Below, piece after piece: positions 44,323-52,379 of a DNA stretch of 64,000 nucleotides (its first letter is position 1; each line of letters opens with the position of its first letter). A program made the position numbers and the translations under genes. The notes under the pieces are model-generated. The model was not told the origin of the DNA. It saw only the letters and a program-made list of their open reading frames with translations, and searched no databases. The DNA comes from Flavobacterium gilvum (lineage in GTDB: Bacteria; Bacteroidota; Bacteroidia; Flavobacteriales; Flavobacteriaceae). Location: assembly GCF_001761465.1 (NCBI RefSeq), contig NZ_CP017479.1, positions 1,364,001 to 1,428,000 of the forward strand. Direction: 5' to 3'.

Positions 44323-44375
44323 AAAGTCTGCGAAGTCTGCGTGAATAAAATTAGCACGCAGACTTCGCAGACTTT
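44323..44375. repeat. 21-bp perfect inverted repeat (CTGCGAAGTCTGCGTG)
   Basis: Arms 44323-44343 and 44355-44375 are perfectly complementary with an 11-base loop. The core is the same CTGCGAA(A/G)TCTGCG motif found degenerate near 4770, 7690, 34600 and 57330. It touches the last base of the TerB-like gene. Confidence 0.75.
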
Positions 44376-44806
44376 TATTTATACATATTTTTCATTTCGT
44401 AGAGAAAAGTTTCTTCATCGACTCCCATATCGACTAATTTTAAAGCTTTGTTGACAATGTAATTCACATTTCCAGGTGTAAAACCCAGAGCCAGAGCAAA
44501 TTTAATTAATAAGTGCTCTTGTAAATCGCCCAATTGATGGTCACGATGTACGATTCTCGCTAGTTTGTAGAGTGCTTCGAGCCTTTCTATATATAAGTAG
44601 GGAGCGTTGATTTGATATTTCGACGGATCTTTTAAAATTTCTTTATATTCTTCATCAGAAATTTGAAGTGAGGTTGCTAATTTATCCAGGAATCTTTGTT
44701 CTTCTTCAGTTATGTTTCCGCCTGCGTGAGCTACACGTACAATAGCTGAAAAATGGCCTCTGGCTCTTTGGATGTTTTCGCTGTTGAATAAATCTGAGAA
44801 AGGCAT
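44375..44806 (-). CDS. TerB-like helical protein
   Basis: 143 residues, all helical, TerB/DjlA-N-like. Seen: FSAIVRVAHAGGNITEEEQRFLDKLA with the acidic TerB metal-binding-type motif, ALYKLARIVHRDHQLGDLQEHLLIKFALALGF, ending EMKNMYK. There are no other ter genes, so tellurite resistance cannot be claimed; single-domain TerB proteins are widespread and uncharacterised. Ends inside a 21-bp hairpin. Confidence 0.75.
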   Translation of the reverse strand: MPFSDLFNSENIQRARGHFSAIVRVAHAGGNITEEEQRFLDKLATSLQISDEEYKEILKDPSKYQINAPYLYIERLEALYKLARIVHRDHQLGDLQEHLLIKFALALGFTPGNVNYIVNKALKLVDMGVDEETFLYEMKNMYK

Positions 44807-45280
44807 AATTTTGGTGTTTAAGGTTTGATATAAAGATAGTTAAAATTTTTAGGAACAAAATCAGTTTTACTTATTTTTTTGAGCATTTTGCAGTTTTTTT
44901 TAATCAGATTTAACCTTTAAAAAATCAGGTAATAAATTTGTTTATTTGCTTCAATTTTGTTTTTTATCCCGAAGGATTTATTTCAAAAAAAATAGAAAAA
45001 AACTGGTATGTGAAATTATATTTAAGTAAAAATAAACCACATAGAGGCATAGATTTAATAACAAATCGGTAAAGAAAGAATAGAAATAAGACTGTTTTCC
45101 ACATAGTTTGACTATGTGAAGAGTAAAACGAATACCAAATTCTTTTTAAATTCTATGATTTCTATGGTTCTATGTGGTTAAGAATAATTACACGCAGCGG
45201 TTAGTGTAATTCATTGCATTACGTGTTTTGTATAATCGGTATAAATCGTAAGTTTACAACCCCATATCAATTTACTATTT
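44807..45280. other. 474-bp gene-free interval with CACATAG element
   Basis: No ORF. Contains the second copy of the CACATAG three-stem element (45034-45180); otherwise AT-rich without recognised signals. A possible -7 element one mismatch from consensus (TAAGTTTA) is near 45249. Confidence 0.6.
45034..45180. repeat. CACATAG three-stem element, copy 2
   Basis: Outer arms ACCACATAGAGGCATAGA (about 45036-45053) and TCTATGGTTCTATGTGGT (45161-45178) pair with two mismatches; the central hairpin CACATAG/CTATGTG is at 45100-45118. Same architecture and length as 36880-37021. Confidence 0.78.
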
Positions 45281-45880
45281 ATGATGTCTGAATTTTTGAT
45301 TTATTTCCAGATTGGTTTGAAACACGTATTGAATATTCATGCCTACGACCATGTTTTGTTTTTGATTGCTTTGTCTGTTCCGTTCTCTTTTGCCGATTGG
45401 AAAAGGATTTTGCTTTTGGTTACAATGTTTACTTTGGGACATACAACGGCCTTGTTCCTTTCTGTTTTTGGAATTATTACTGTCAAAGTGAATGTTGTCG
45501 AATTACTCATCCCGATTACAATATTGATAACGGCGCTTTATAATTTGTTTACAGCCGGTAAATCAAGCAAAAACGGAAATGTCAATTTGGTTTTTATAAT
45601 AACGCTTTTCTTTGGAATTATCCACGGATTAGGGTTTTCAAATTATTTCAAAACGATAATGGGCGGAAGTGCGTCCTCAAAATTATTGCCCATGGGCGAA
45701 TTTGCATTAGGTATTGAAGCGGCACAAATTACGGTAGTGGTTGTGGTTTTGATTTTGTCGTATATTGTGCAAACGGTGTTTCGTTTTTCAAAACGAGATT
45801 GGTCATTGGTAATGTCAGCGTTTATAATTGGAGTGGTTTTACCAATGATATTGGAAAGTGAAATTTGGAAAAGCTATTGA
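45281..45880 (+). CDS. HupE/UreJ-like membrane protein
   Basis: 199 residues with about six helices and His-containing transmembrane motifs (FQIGLKHVLNIHAYDHVLFLIALS, TLGHTTALFLSVF, FGIIHGLGFSNYF), typical of the HupE/UreJ_2 family related to nickel/cobalt permeases. No hydrogenase or urease genes are nearby, so the metal role is only family-based. The dCMP deaminase gene follows after 3 bases. ATG at 45281 or 45284. Confidence 0.82.
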   Translation: MMSEFLIYFQIGLKHVLNIHAYDHVLFLIALSVPFSFADWKRILLLVTMFTLGHTTALFLSVFGIITVKVNVVELLIPITILITALYNLFTAGKSSKNGNVNLVFIITLFFGIIHGLGFSNYFKTIMGGSASSKLLPMGEFALGIEAAQITVVVVVLILSYIVQTVFRFSKRDWSLVMSAFIIGVVLPMILESEIWKSY

Positions 45881-45883
45881 TTT

Positions 45884-46315
45884 ATGGAAAAAATAAAATT
45901 AAATAAATACGATAAAGCGTATCTTAGGATTGCCACAGAATGGGGTTTGTTGTCCTATTGCAAAAGAAAACAAGTTGGGGCAATTATCGTAAAAGACCGA
46001 ATGATAATTTCGGACGGATACAATGGAACGCCCTCTGGATTTGAAAATTGCTGTGAAGATGAAGACGGTTTGACGCGTTGGGATGTTTTGCATGCCGAAG
46101 CCAATGCTATTTTGAAAGTAGCTCGTTCCACACAATCCTGCGAAGGAGCGACTTTGTATATCACGCTTTCGCCTTGCAAGGAATGTAGTAAACTGATTCA
46201 TCAGTCAGGAATAAAAAGAGTGGTGTATCACAATGGATACCGCGACGATTCGGGATTGCAATTTTTAATAAAAGCCGGCATAGAAGTAGAGCATATTCCT
46301 GTTTTGGAAGATTAG
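45884..46315 (+). CDS. dCMP deaminase family protein
   Basis: 143-residue zinc deaminase. Active site HAEANAI (Zn ligand His, catalytic Glu) and the PCKECSK Cys pair; nucleotide-loop NGTPSGF and the deoxycytidylate-type CCEDEDGLTRWDVLHAE. It would convert dCMP to dUMP for thymidylate synthesis, though ComEB-like members are similar. Overlap-close to the HupE gene (3-base gap). Confidence 0.85.
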   Translation: MEKIKLNKYDKAYLRIATEWGLLSYCKRKQVGAIIVKDRMIISDGYNGTPSGFENCCEDEDGLTRWDVLHAEANAILKVARSTQSCEGATLYITLSPCKECSKLIHQSGIKRVVYHNGYRDDSGLQFLIKAGIEVEHIPVLED

Positions 46316-46614
46316 AAAATCAGTGCTAGTTTAAGATTTTGGAGCAGAAAGATTTGGTGTTTTAGGAGAGATGGGTCCCGCTTTTCGCTATATCTTTTCC
46401 TTTTTAAAGAAAAAAGGAAAAGGATGCCGCTTCAATCGGGGCTAAAGAGAGAGAGATTTGCTTCGTCAGTTCGCTAGCAAAGTTTTGCACTGAATTCTTA
46501 GCGACTCAGCGACTTTGCGAGAAAACAAAAGGTTAATTTTAATGATATTGCGCTATCGACGGGTATCATTTTTGCTATCATTAAAAAAAAAATCGAACTA
46601 AGATTCGAAAAAAA
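46316..46614. repeat. Spacer with hairpin and degenerate palindromic repeat
   Basis: Contains a perfect 12-bp stem (46394-46405 with 46411-46422) and, at about 46430-46570, a sequence resembling in reverse orientation the 57378-57546 palindrome (GAATTC...GACTTTGCGAGAAAACAAAAGG, then ATATTGCGCTATCG). No ORF. Confidence 0.6.
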
Positions 46615-48213
46615 ATGAAATTCGACAACAAATATTTACCCATAGTTATTGGTGGCATTTTTGCCCTTGGTGTTTTGATTGGCAGCTTGTCTTCCCCTTC
46701 TTCGACTAACTCCTTTTTGTCCAAAAGAAATACCAAAGAAAAACTCAACAAACTAATTGATTTCATTGACAGCGAATATGTCGATGATGTCAATACCGAT
46801 TCTATTGTGAGTCTTACGGTAAATAGTATTTTGGCAAAATTAGATCCGCATTCCGTTTATATTCCACCAAGTGAACAAGCCGAAATTGCCGAGACCATGA
46901 AAGGCGATTTTGTGGGAATCGGAATCAATTTTTATATGCACAATGACTCGGTTGCAGTTATCAATCCGGTAAAAAACGGGCCTTCGGCAAAAGCTGGAAT
47001 CAAAGCCGGAGATCGGATTTTGTATGCAGGTAAAACCAAATTATATGGGCGAAAATTGCCCAACGACAGTTTGTTTGCCAAGCTAAAAGGAGAAGTAGGT
47101 TCAAAAATCGAATTGACGGTCTATCGAAAAGCGGAACGCAAAAAGATGAAAATAACCATAAAAAGGGATGTTATTCCGCTAAAAAGCGTTGACGTTGCCT
47201 TGCGTTTGGATAATACAACCGGTTACATCAAGATTAATCGTTTTGCCGAAACCACTTTCGATGAGTTTCATAAAGCATTGATTTCGTTAAAAAAACAAGG
47301 GATTAAATCACTTGTGGTCGATCTTCGTGACAACGGTGGTGGTTATATGGAAGAAGCCATCGCGATTGCGGATGAGTTTTTGAAAGACAAAGAGTTAATA
47401 GTTTTTACAAAAAGCACAAAAGAGCCTACCGAAAAAACCTATGCAACCGCAGAAGGTGATTTTGAAACTGGAAGTTTATTTGTTTTGATTAACGAAAACA
47501 GCGCCTCAGCAAGTGAAATTTTAGCAGGAGCTATTCAGGATAATGATCGCGGAACGGTTGTGGGACGACGCTCTTTTGGAAAAGGTTTGGTACAGCGTGA
47601 AATGGATTTCAAGGATGGTTCGGCTGTACGATTAACCATTGCAAGATATTATACCCCAACGGGAAGATGTATTCAAAAGTCCTATGCCAAAGGCGGTAAT
47701 GAGGAATATTTTAAAGAATCGGATTCTCGTTTTTTGCACGGAGAACTTTATAAAAAAGACAGCATAAAAGTGGTTGATTCATTAAAGTTTAAAACAAAAA
47801 AAGGGAAAATCGTTTACGGTGGTGGTGGAATTATTCCTGATGTTTTCGTGCCTTTGGAAGCGGAACACGGTGTAGAAAATGTTTCGTATTTATTGCAGTC
47901 CGGAATTGTGGGGCATTTTGTTTTTGAAGAATTGGATAAAAAAAGAAAGGTGTTTACAAAATTGACTTTCGAACAATTTAAAACAAAAATAAACGAAACG
48001 GATTTGTACTTTACTGCTTTTCAAAAATACTTGACCAAAAACGGGTTAAAAATTGACTTAGCTAACTATAAACCATTGGTGAAACGCTATGTCAATGCTG
48101 AATTCGCAAGACAGTTATACGGCGATGTTTATTATTATCAAATGGTTTTGAAAGACGACACCATGATAAAAGCGGTTTTGAAGGAGGAAGCAAAACTAAA
48201 AGATTTAAAGTAA
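46615..48213 (+). CDS. S41 family C-terminal processing peptidase
   Basis: 532 residues. An N-terminal signal-anchor (LPIVIGGIFALGVLIG), PDZ domain about 90-175 (GDFVGIGINFY, AGIKAGDRILYAG), and the S41 Ser/Lys catalytic domain: VDLRDNGGGYMEEAI, nucleophile region INENSASASEILAGAIQD, and general base Lys in GRRSFGKGLVQ. A C-terminal extension of about 140 residues follows. Works in the periplasm on misfolded or C-terminally tagged proteins; the role in T9SS signal processing (as for PorU, a different family) is not implied. Confidence 0.9.
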   Translation: MKFDNKYLPIVIGGIFALGVLIGSLSSPSSTNSFLSKRNTKEKLNKLIDFIDSEYVDDVNTDSIVSLTVNSILAKLDPHSVYIPPSEQAEIAETMKGDFVGIGINFYMHNDSVAVINPVKNGPSAKAGIKAGDRILYAGKTKLYGRKLPNDSLFAKLKGEVGSKIELTVYRKAERKKMKITIKRDVIPLKSVDVALRLDNTTGYIKINRFAETTFDEFHKALISLKKQGIKSLVVDLRDNGGGYMEEAIAIADEFLKDKELIVFTKSTKEPTEKTYATAEGDFETGSLFVLINENSASASEILAGAIQDNDRGTVVGRRSFGKGLVQREMDFKDGSAVRLTIARYYTPTGRCIQKSYAKGGNEEYFKESDSRFLHGELYKKDSIKVVDSLKFKTKKGKIVYGGGGIIPDVFVPLEAEHGVENVSYLLQSGIVGHFVFEELDKKRKVFTKLTFEQFKTKINETDLYFTAFQKYLTKNGLKIDLANYKPLVKRYVNAEFARQLYGDVYYYQMVLKDDTMIKAVLKEEAKLKDLK

Positions 48214-48235
48214 ATTCGCTAAGTTGTCTTTTTTT

Positions 48236-48331
48236 GTTTAAAGTTTAAAGTTTAAAGTTTAAAGTTTAAAGTTTAAAACGAATAAACGAATAAACGAATA
48301 AACGAATAAACGAATAAACGAATAAACGAAT
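48236..48331. repeat. Back-to-back 7-bp and 8-bp tandem repeats
   Basis: Six perfect copies of GTTTAAA (48236-48277) run straight into six perfect copies of CGAATAAA plus a partial (48279-48331). The array fills the gap between the S41 gene and the convergent flavoprotein gene. Confidence 0.93.
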
Positions 48332-48338
48332 TTGCTAT

Positions 48339-48947
48339 TTATTTTCGAATACTATCATGGGAATGGGTTTGTGCCCCATCATTCCACAAAGTCAGTAAAT
48401 CAGTAGCAACAGCGGCTCCACTGCCAGCTGCAATCGTGAGTTGACTTCTCCAGCCCGCAAGAGTCCCAATAACATAAATGCCATCAGTGACTTTATGGTC
48501 GTTATTTTTGAGTTGGATTCTTTGTTTTTCGGGAAGTGCTTTTTTATGAGGTTCGACGTATTGCATTAAACCTTCGATAGCAAAAGTATTGGCAGAGCCA
48601 ATACCAACTACAATGTTAGCTGTTTTGTAGCTGTTTTTATTTGTGAAAACAGTAAAATCTGGATATTCTCCTTCGATTTTTAATACTTTTTCTTCAGGAA
48701 TTTGAATAATATGGGGATAAGTATTGTGCAAATGTTCAACACTTTCATTTAACAATTCAGAACCTAATTTTCCCGGAGGAATTCCATAGGCATTGTTGAA
48801 AATGGCTTCCTGAAGCGATGAAGTCTTTTGATGGGTGAAAATCCCTATTTTCTTAGACGAAACAAATGCTTTGTTTTTGGCAGAACCCAACACCATGGCG
48901 CATGATACGCCCGAAACGCCACCGCCTATGATTAATACATCAAACAC
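48339..48947 (-). CDS. Minimal FAD-binding oxidoreductase without NAD domain
   Basis: 202 residues from GTG 48947 (no in-frame ATG fits). Thioredoxin-reductase-like: FAD motif DVLIIGGGVSGVSCAMVL, and C-terminal FAD-binding segment DGIYVIGTLAGWRSQLTIAAGSGAAVATDLL. The NAD(P)H-binding domain and the CxxC redox pair of thioredoxin reductase are missing (usual length about 310). An N-terminal ATG-less start 2 bases after the stop of a small membrane protein gene suggests coupled translation. Electron donor and acceptor unknown. Confidence 0.72.
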   Translation of the reverse strand: MFDVLIIGGGVSGVSCAMVLGSAKNKAFVSSKKIGIFTHQKTSSLQEAIFNNAYGIPPGKLGSELLNESVEHLHNTYPHIIQIPEEKVLKIEGEYPDFTVFTNKNSYKTANIVVGIGSANTFAIEGLMQYVEPHKKALPEKQRIQLKNNDHKVTDGIYVIGTLAGWRSQLTIAAGSGAAVATDLLTLWNDGAQTHSHDSIRK

Positions 48948-48949
48948 GG

Positions 48950-49153
48950 TTATGCTTTGTCATTCATTTTTTCAACTATTTTTTTAGACATTCTAAAAAT
49001 TAGAAGAATTAAAACGGCACAAAATGAAGCGACAACACCAACAAACGCAATCATACTGTCCCCTTTGAATGGATTTTGAAAATCAATTAAGGTAATGTTG
49101 AAAATAAGAAGCGCAACTGCCAAAAGCACTAAAATGTTAGTGAAAATTTTCAT
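48950..49153 (-). CDS. Small two-helix membrane protein
   Basis: 67 residues, almost entirely two transmembrane helices (IFTNILVLLAVALLIFNITL and SMIAFVGVVASFCAVLILLIF) with a short basic tail. Stops 2 bases before the GTG of the FAD protein, so it is likely its operon partner. Function unknown. Confidence 0.7.
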   Translation of the reverse strand: MKIFTNILVLLAVALLIFNITLIDFQNPFKGDSMIAFVGVVASFCAVLILLIFRMSKKIVEKMNDKA

Positions 49154-49279
49154 AGGTTTAAAGTTTTTAAATAGGTTAAAGATTCTTTAGAGTCAAAAAT
49201 TTCAAATTATATTGGCTAAAAACGAAGCCGTAATCTTTAACACATAAATATTTAGGGGGTAAAATTATGATTTTTTTTA

Positions 49280-49858
49280 TTAGAGAAACAAACCTTTAAC
49301 ATTAGCGGCAAATAATTTAACAGCTATCGCCAACAGAACCACGCCAAAAGTCTTACGAATTACTCCAAGTCCATTTTGTCCGAGCATTTTTTCAATTTTT
49401 CCAGATGATTTCAAAACAATGTAAACCAATATAATGTTGAGCAGAATGGCAATTACAATATTTAGAGTGTGAAATTGGGAACGTAGCGAAAGTAAAGTGG
49501 TCATTGTTCCCGCGCCGGCAATCAAAGGGAATGCTAGTGGTACAATCGAGGCGGAGCTCGCTTCTTCGTCCCGATAAATTCGGATGCCCAAAATCATTTC
49601 CAAAGCCAAAAAAAATAATACAAATGAACCCGCTACCGCAAAGGAATGTACATCGATTCCGATTAGACTTAAAAATTCTTCTCCAATAAATAAAAACAAA
49701 ATCATTATCAATCCAGCCACCAAAGCCGCTTTTTCAGATTCAATGTGTCCGTGTTTGGCTCTTAATCCTACTATTATTGGGATAGAACCCACGATGTCGA
49801 TTACTGCAAAAAGCACCATTCCTACAGTTATTATTTCTTTTAAATCAAAATTTGTCAT
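49280..49858 (-). CDS. MarC family membrane protein
   Basis: 192 residues, six helices of the MarC (UPF0056) family: GMVLFAVIDIVGSIPIIVGL, FAVAGSFVLFFLALEMILG, ASSASIVPLAFPLIAGAGTMTTLLSL and GVVLLAIAVKLFAANV. The family was once linked to multiple antibiotic resistance, but its function is unresolved. Stands alone. Confidence 0.9.
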   Translation of the reverse strand: MTNFDLKEIITVGMVLFAVIDIVGSIPIIVGLRAKHGHIESEKAALVAGLIMILFLFIGEEFLSLIGIDVHSFAVAGSFVLFFLALEMILGIRIYRDEEASSASIVPLAFPLIAGAGTMTTLLSLRSQFHTLNIVIAILLNIILVYIVLKSSGKIEKMLGQNGLGVIRKTFGVVLLAIAVKLFAANVKGLFL

Positions 49859-50288
49859 GATTTGTTTGTTTTGATAAATAATTCAGTTTGCAAAAATACG
49901 CTTATTTTATATTTTTAACAAAAAGTATATTATTTGTTTGATTTACAACAGCAATTTCGTTGATGTATTTTTTTTGAACCATATAAGTCATTTAAGTTTT
50001 TTTGTTAATCTTTATAGAAGTATAATTTATAGAACTGTTATAAAGTGCGTAAAAGTTTCTGGTTATTTGCCTTTTATGGACTTAAGAGGTTTTGATGGTT
50101 AGAAAGCAAATTAACACATGTGAAAAGTAAAAACTTATAAGACTTATATGGTAAATAAATCGGGGAAGGATGTTTGAATTGTCGAATTTATGTAAGTAAA
50201 GTATTTGCAATGTGTTAATTAGCATAGTTCAGAGACTTAATATTTGGGAGTTTTTTTTATTTCTTGAATGTTTGTTTACCTTTGCAAA
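49859..50288. repeat. Spacer with 24-bp inverted repeat ends
   Basis: 430 bp without a gene. Segments at 49978-50001 and 50129-50152 are inverted copies (ACCATATAAGTC / GACTTATATGGT core, about 21 of 24 matching), spanning 175 bp. A -7 element TACCTTTG lies at 50277-50284. Confidence 0.65.
50277..50284 (+). promoter_or_regulatory. -7 element (TACCTTTG) deciding the DUF3109 start
   Basis: Perfect TAnnTTTG match between the in-frame ATG at 50268 and the ATG at 50289. Only the downstream ATG can be translated from this promoter; its leader would be very short. Confidence 0.5.
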
Positions 50289-50861
50289 ATGTTTCAATTA
50301 GGAAAAACCATAGTCTCAGAGGATATACTCGAAAAAGAATTTGTTTGTAATTTGTCAGCTTGCAAAGGAGCTTGTTGTGTCGATGGTGATGCAGGAGCGC
50401 CGTTAAGTTTGGCAGAAACAAAAATATTGGAGGATATATATCCAAAGGTTAAACCGTTTTTGAGAAAACAAGGAATTGAGGCTATCGAAGCCCAAGGAGT
50501 TTGGGTAAATGGTACCGATGGTGATCTTGAAACACCGTTAATTGACAATAAAGATTGTGCTTACGTTATTTTTGACGGGAAAACCGCACTTTGCGGAATT
50601 GAACAAGCCTACAATCAAGGTATAATAGATTGGAAAAAACCTGTTTCCTGTCATTTGTATCCGGTGAGAGTCAAAGATTTTAGCGAGTTTGCAGCAGTCA
50701 ATTATGACCGATGGGATATTTGCGACGCAGCTTGTTCTTTGGGACAAGAACTCGAAGTTCCTGTTTATAAATTTGTCAAAGAAGCTCTTGTTCGTCGCTT
50801 TGGCGAAGATTGGTATATGGAACTGGAAAAAGTTGCCGAAGACTTAAAAAACGGTTTGTAA
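50289..50861 (+). CDS. DUF3109 cysteine-rich protein
   Basis: 190 residues from ATG 50289 ([12 protein letters not shown]). The protein has a Cys cluster [20 protein letters not shown] and later C(A)[26 protein letters not shown] and [14 protein letters not shown]3109 is related to the YkgJ/zinc-or-iron cluster families. A metal or Fe-S site is likely but the reaction is unknown. Confidence 0.85.
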   Translation: MFQLGKTIVSEDILEKEFVCNLSACKGACCVDGDAGAPLSLAETKILEDIYPKVKPFLRKQGIEAIEAQGVWVNGTDGDLETPLIDNKDCAYVIFDGKTALCGIEQAYNQGIIDWKKPVSCHLYPVRVKDFSEFAAVNYDRWDICDAACSLGQELEVPVYKFVKEALVRRFGEDWYMELEKVAEDLKNGL

Positions 50862-51123
50862 AAACTAAAAGTTAAACAACAATTCTTAATTTTTAAAAAT
50901 CCTTTATTTATAGGAGTTGAAAACGATATAGAGTGATTAATATATTGTTAATCAGCTGTTTGTGTTTTTGATTGAAAAGCATTCCTAATTTAATTTTTTG
51001 TTAAAAACTAAGGTGTATTGTGAATAAGTTTGACTTTTAATAACCGCTTTATTTCCTAATCTTTGTATTTCACTTTTCTAGTGTATTTTAAGTATAAAAT
51101 CAAAATAAATAAATAAAAATCAA
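50862..51123. other. nrdB upstream region
   Basis: 262 bp without a gene. A TAATATATTG segment (50938-50947) and a weaker CGATATAGAG (50924-50933) partly resemble NrdR boxes, but their spacing does not fit. No clear TAnnTTTG directly upstream of the nrdB ATG. Confidence 0.4.
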
Positions 51124-52104
51124 ATGTCTCAAATAGAACCTATTTTACAAGAAAATAAAAATCGTTTCGTAATTTTCCCAATAAAGCATCATGATATTTG
51201 GGAGAGATATAAAATGATGGAAGCTAGTTTTTGGACTGCTGAGGAAATTGACTTATCCCAGGATTTAAATGACTGGAATAATAAATTGAATGAAGACGAG
51301 CGTTATTTTATAAAACATATTCTTGCTTTTTTTGCGGCATCTGATGGAATTGTAAACGAAAATCTTGCTGAAAATTTTGTAAACGAGGTGCAGTATCCTG
51401 AGGCTAAATTTTTCTATGGTTTCCAAATTATGATGGAAAACATCCATAGTGAGACATATTCGCTTTTGATTGATACTTATGTAAAAGACGAAAACGAAAA
51501 ATCTGATTTATTCAATGCGTTGGATGTTTTTCCGGCGATTAGAAAAAAAGCGGATTGGGCTTTAAAATGGATAGAATCTGATTCTTTTGCCGAAAGGCTT
51601 ATTGCTTTTGCAGCAGTAGAAGGAATTTTCTTTTCGGGTGCATTTTGTTCTATTTATTGGTTAAAAAAACGTGGATTGATGCCAGGTTTGACTTTCTCCA
51701 ATGAGCTGATTTCTCGTGACGAAGGTGTTCACTGTGATTTTGCAGTGCATTTGCATAATCATCATTTGGTAAATAAAGTGCCAAAAGAAAGAATAAGAAG
51801 CATTATCGTTGATGCTTTGGATATTGAAAGAGAATTTATCACTGAGTCACTTCCTGTAAGTTTGATAGGAATGAATGCAGGTTTAATGACGCAATACTTA
51901 GAGTTTGTTGCTGATAGATTGTTGGTGGAATTAGGTTGTAACAGAGAATACAATGTTTCCAATCCATTTGATTTTATGGATATGATTTCGCTTCAGGGGA
52001 AAACTAATTTCTTTGAGAAAAAAGTTGCCGAATATCAAAAATCAGGAGTTAAAGTGACTGATAATAATGATTCCCAAAAAATTAGTTTCGACGCTGATTT
52101 TTAG
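51124..52104 (+). CDS. nrdB: Ribonucleotide reductase class Ia, beta subunit
   Basis: 326-residue diferric-tyrosyl subunit. Ligand regions: Asp in EEIDLSQD, Glu and His in [10 protein letters not shown], whose final Tyr is the radical tyrosine as in the eukaryotic-type R2 (E-x2-H-x3-Y), Glu in [11 protein letters not shown], and Glu/His in [14 protein letters not shown]. The sequence around [15 protein letters not shown] is closer to eukaryotic/viral R2 than to E. coli NrdB. C-terminus KISFDADF is the R1-docking peptide type. 275 bases before nrdA. Confidence 0.95.
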   Translation: MSQIEPILQENKNRFVIFPIKHHDIWERYKMMEASFWTAEEIDLSQDLNDWNNKLNEDERYFIKHILAFFAASDGIVNENLAENFVNEVQYPEAKFFYGFQIMMENIHSETYSLLIDTYVKDENEKSDLFNALDVFPAIRKKADWALKWIESDSFAERLIAFAAVEGIFFSGAFCSIYWLKKRGLMPGLTFSNELISRDEGVHCDFAVHLHNHHLVNKVPKERIRSIIVDALDIEREFITESLPVSLIGMNAGLMTQYLEFVADRLLVELGCNREYNVSNPFDFMDMISLQGKTNFFEKKVAEYQKSGVKVTDNNDSQKISFDADF

Positions 52105-52245
52105 AAAATATTTAAATTTTCAAATATTTCTACAGCTATTTGAAAGCAAAAAAATAACAATAATTATAATTAGATAGTTTTAGGGTTCCCCCAAATCTAA
52201 AAAACTAAGTTAATCTGCCTGAATAATTTCGGGCCAAATGACGGC

Positions 52246-52282
52246 ATTTTGTTTCATTTCATTTTATGCGATGAAACAAAAT
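52246..52282 (+). promoter_or_regulatory. 12-bp hairpin in the nrdB-nrdA spacer
   Basis: ATTTTGTTTCAT (52246-52257) pairs perfectly with ATGAAACAAAAT (52271-52282), 13-base loop. A second partly paired structure (about 52318-52360, AATGAATTACGAAT / ATTCGTAA...AATTCATT) follows, ahead of the nrdA ATG. Attenuation or differential expression of the subunits is possible. Confidence 0.55.
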
Positions 52283-52379
52283 ATCGAGTTGGTTTATGGG
52301 TTGACCGTGAGTAAAAAATGAATTACGAATTCCTGCTATTCGTAAATCGCAATTCATTAAATTAAAAAAGGATAAAAGT

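Noticed and set aside
44375..44806. Tellurite resistance gene
   Set aside because: Single TerB-like domain without any other ter gene; not evidence for resistance.
45281..45880. Hydrogenase accessory nickel permease HupE
   Set aside because: Family resemblance only; no hydrogenase or urease genes in the window.
48236..48331. Tandem repeats as a CRISPR array
   Set aside because: Units are 7 and 8 bp with no spacers.
50924..50947. Pair of NrdR-box-like sequences upstream of nrdB
   Set aside because: One box is a weak match and the centre spacing (about 14 bp) does not fit the two-box arrangement of NrdR operators.
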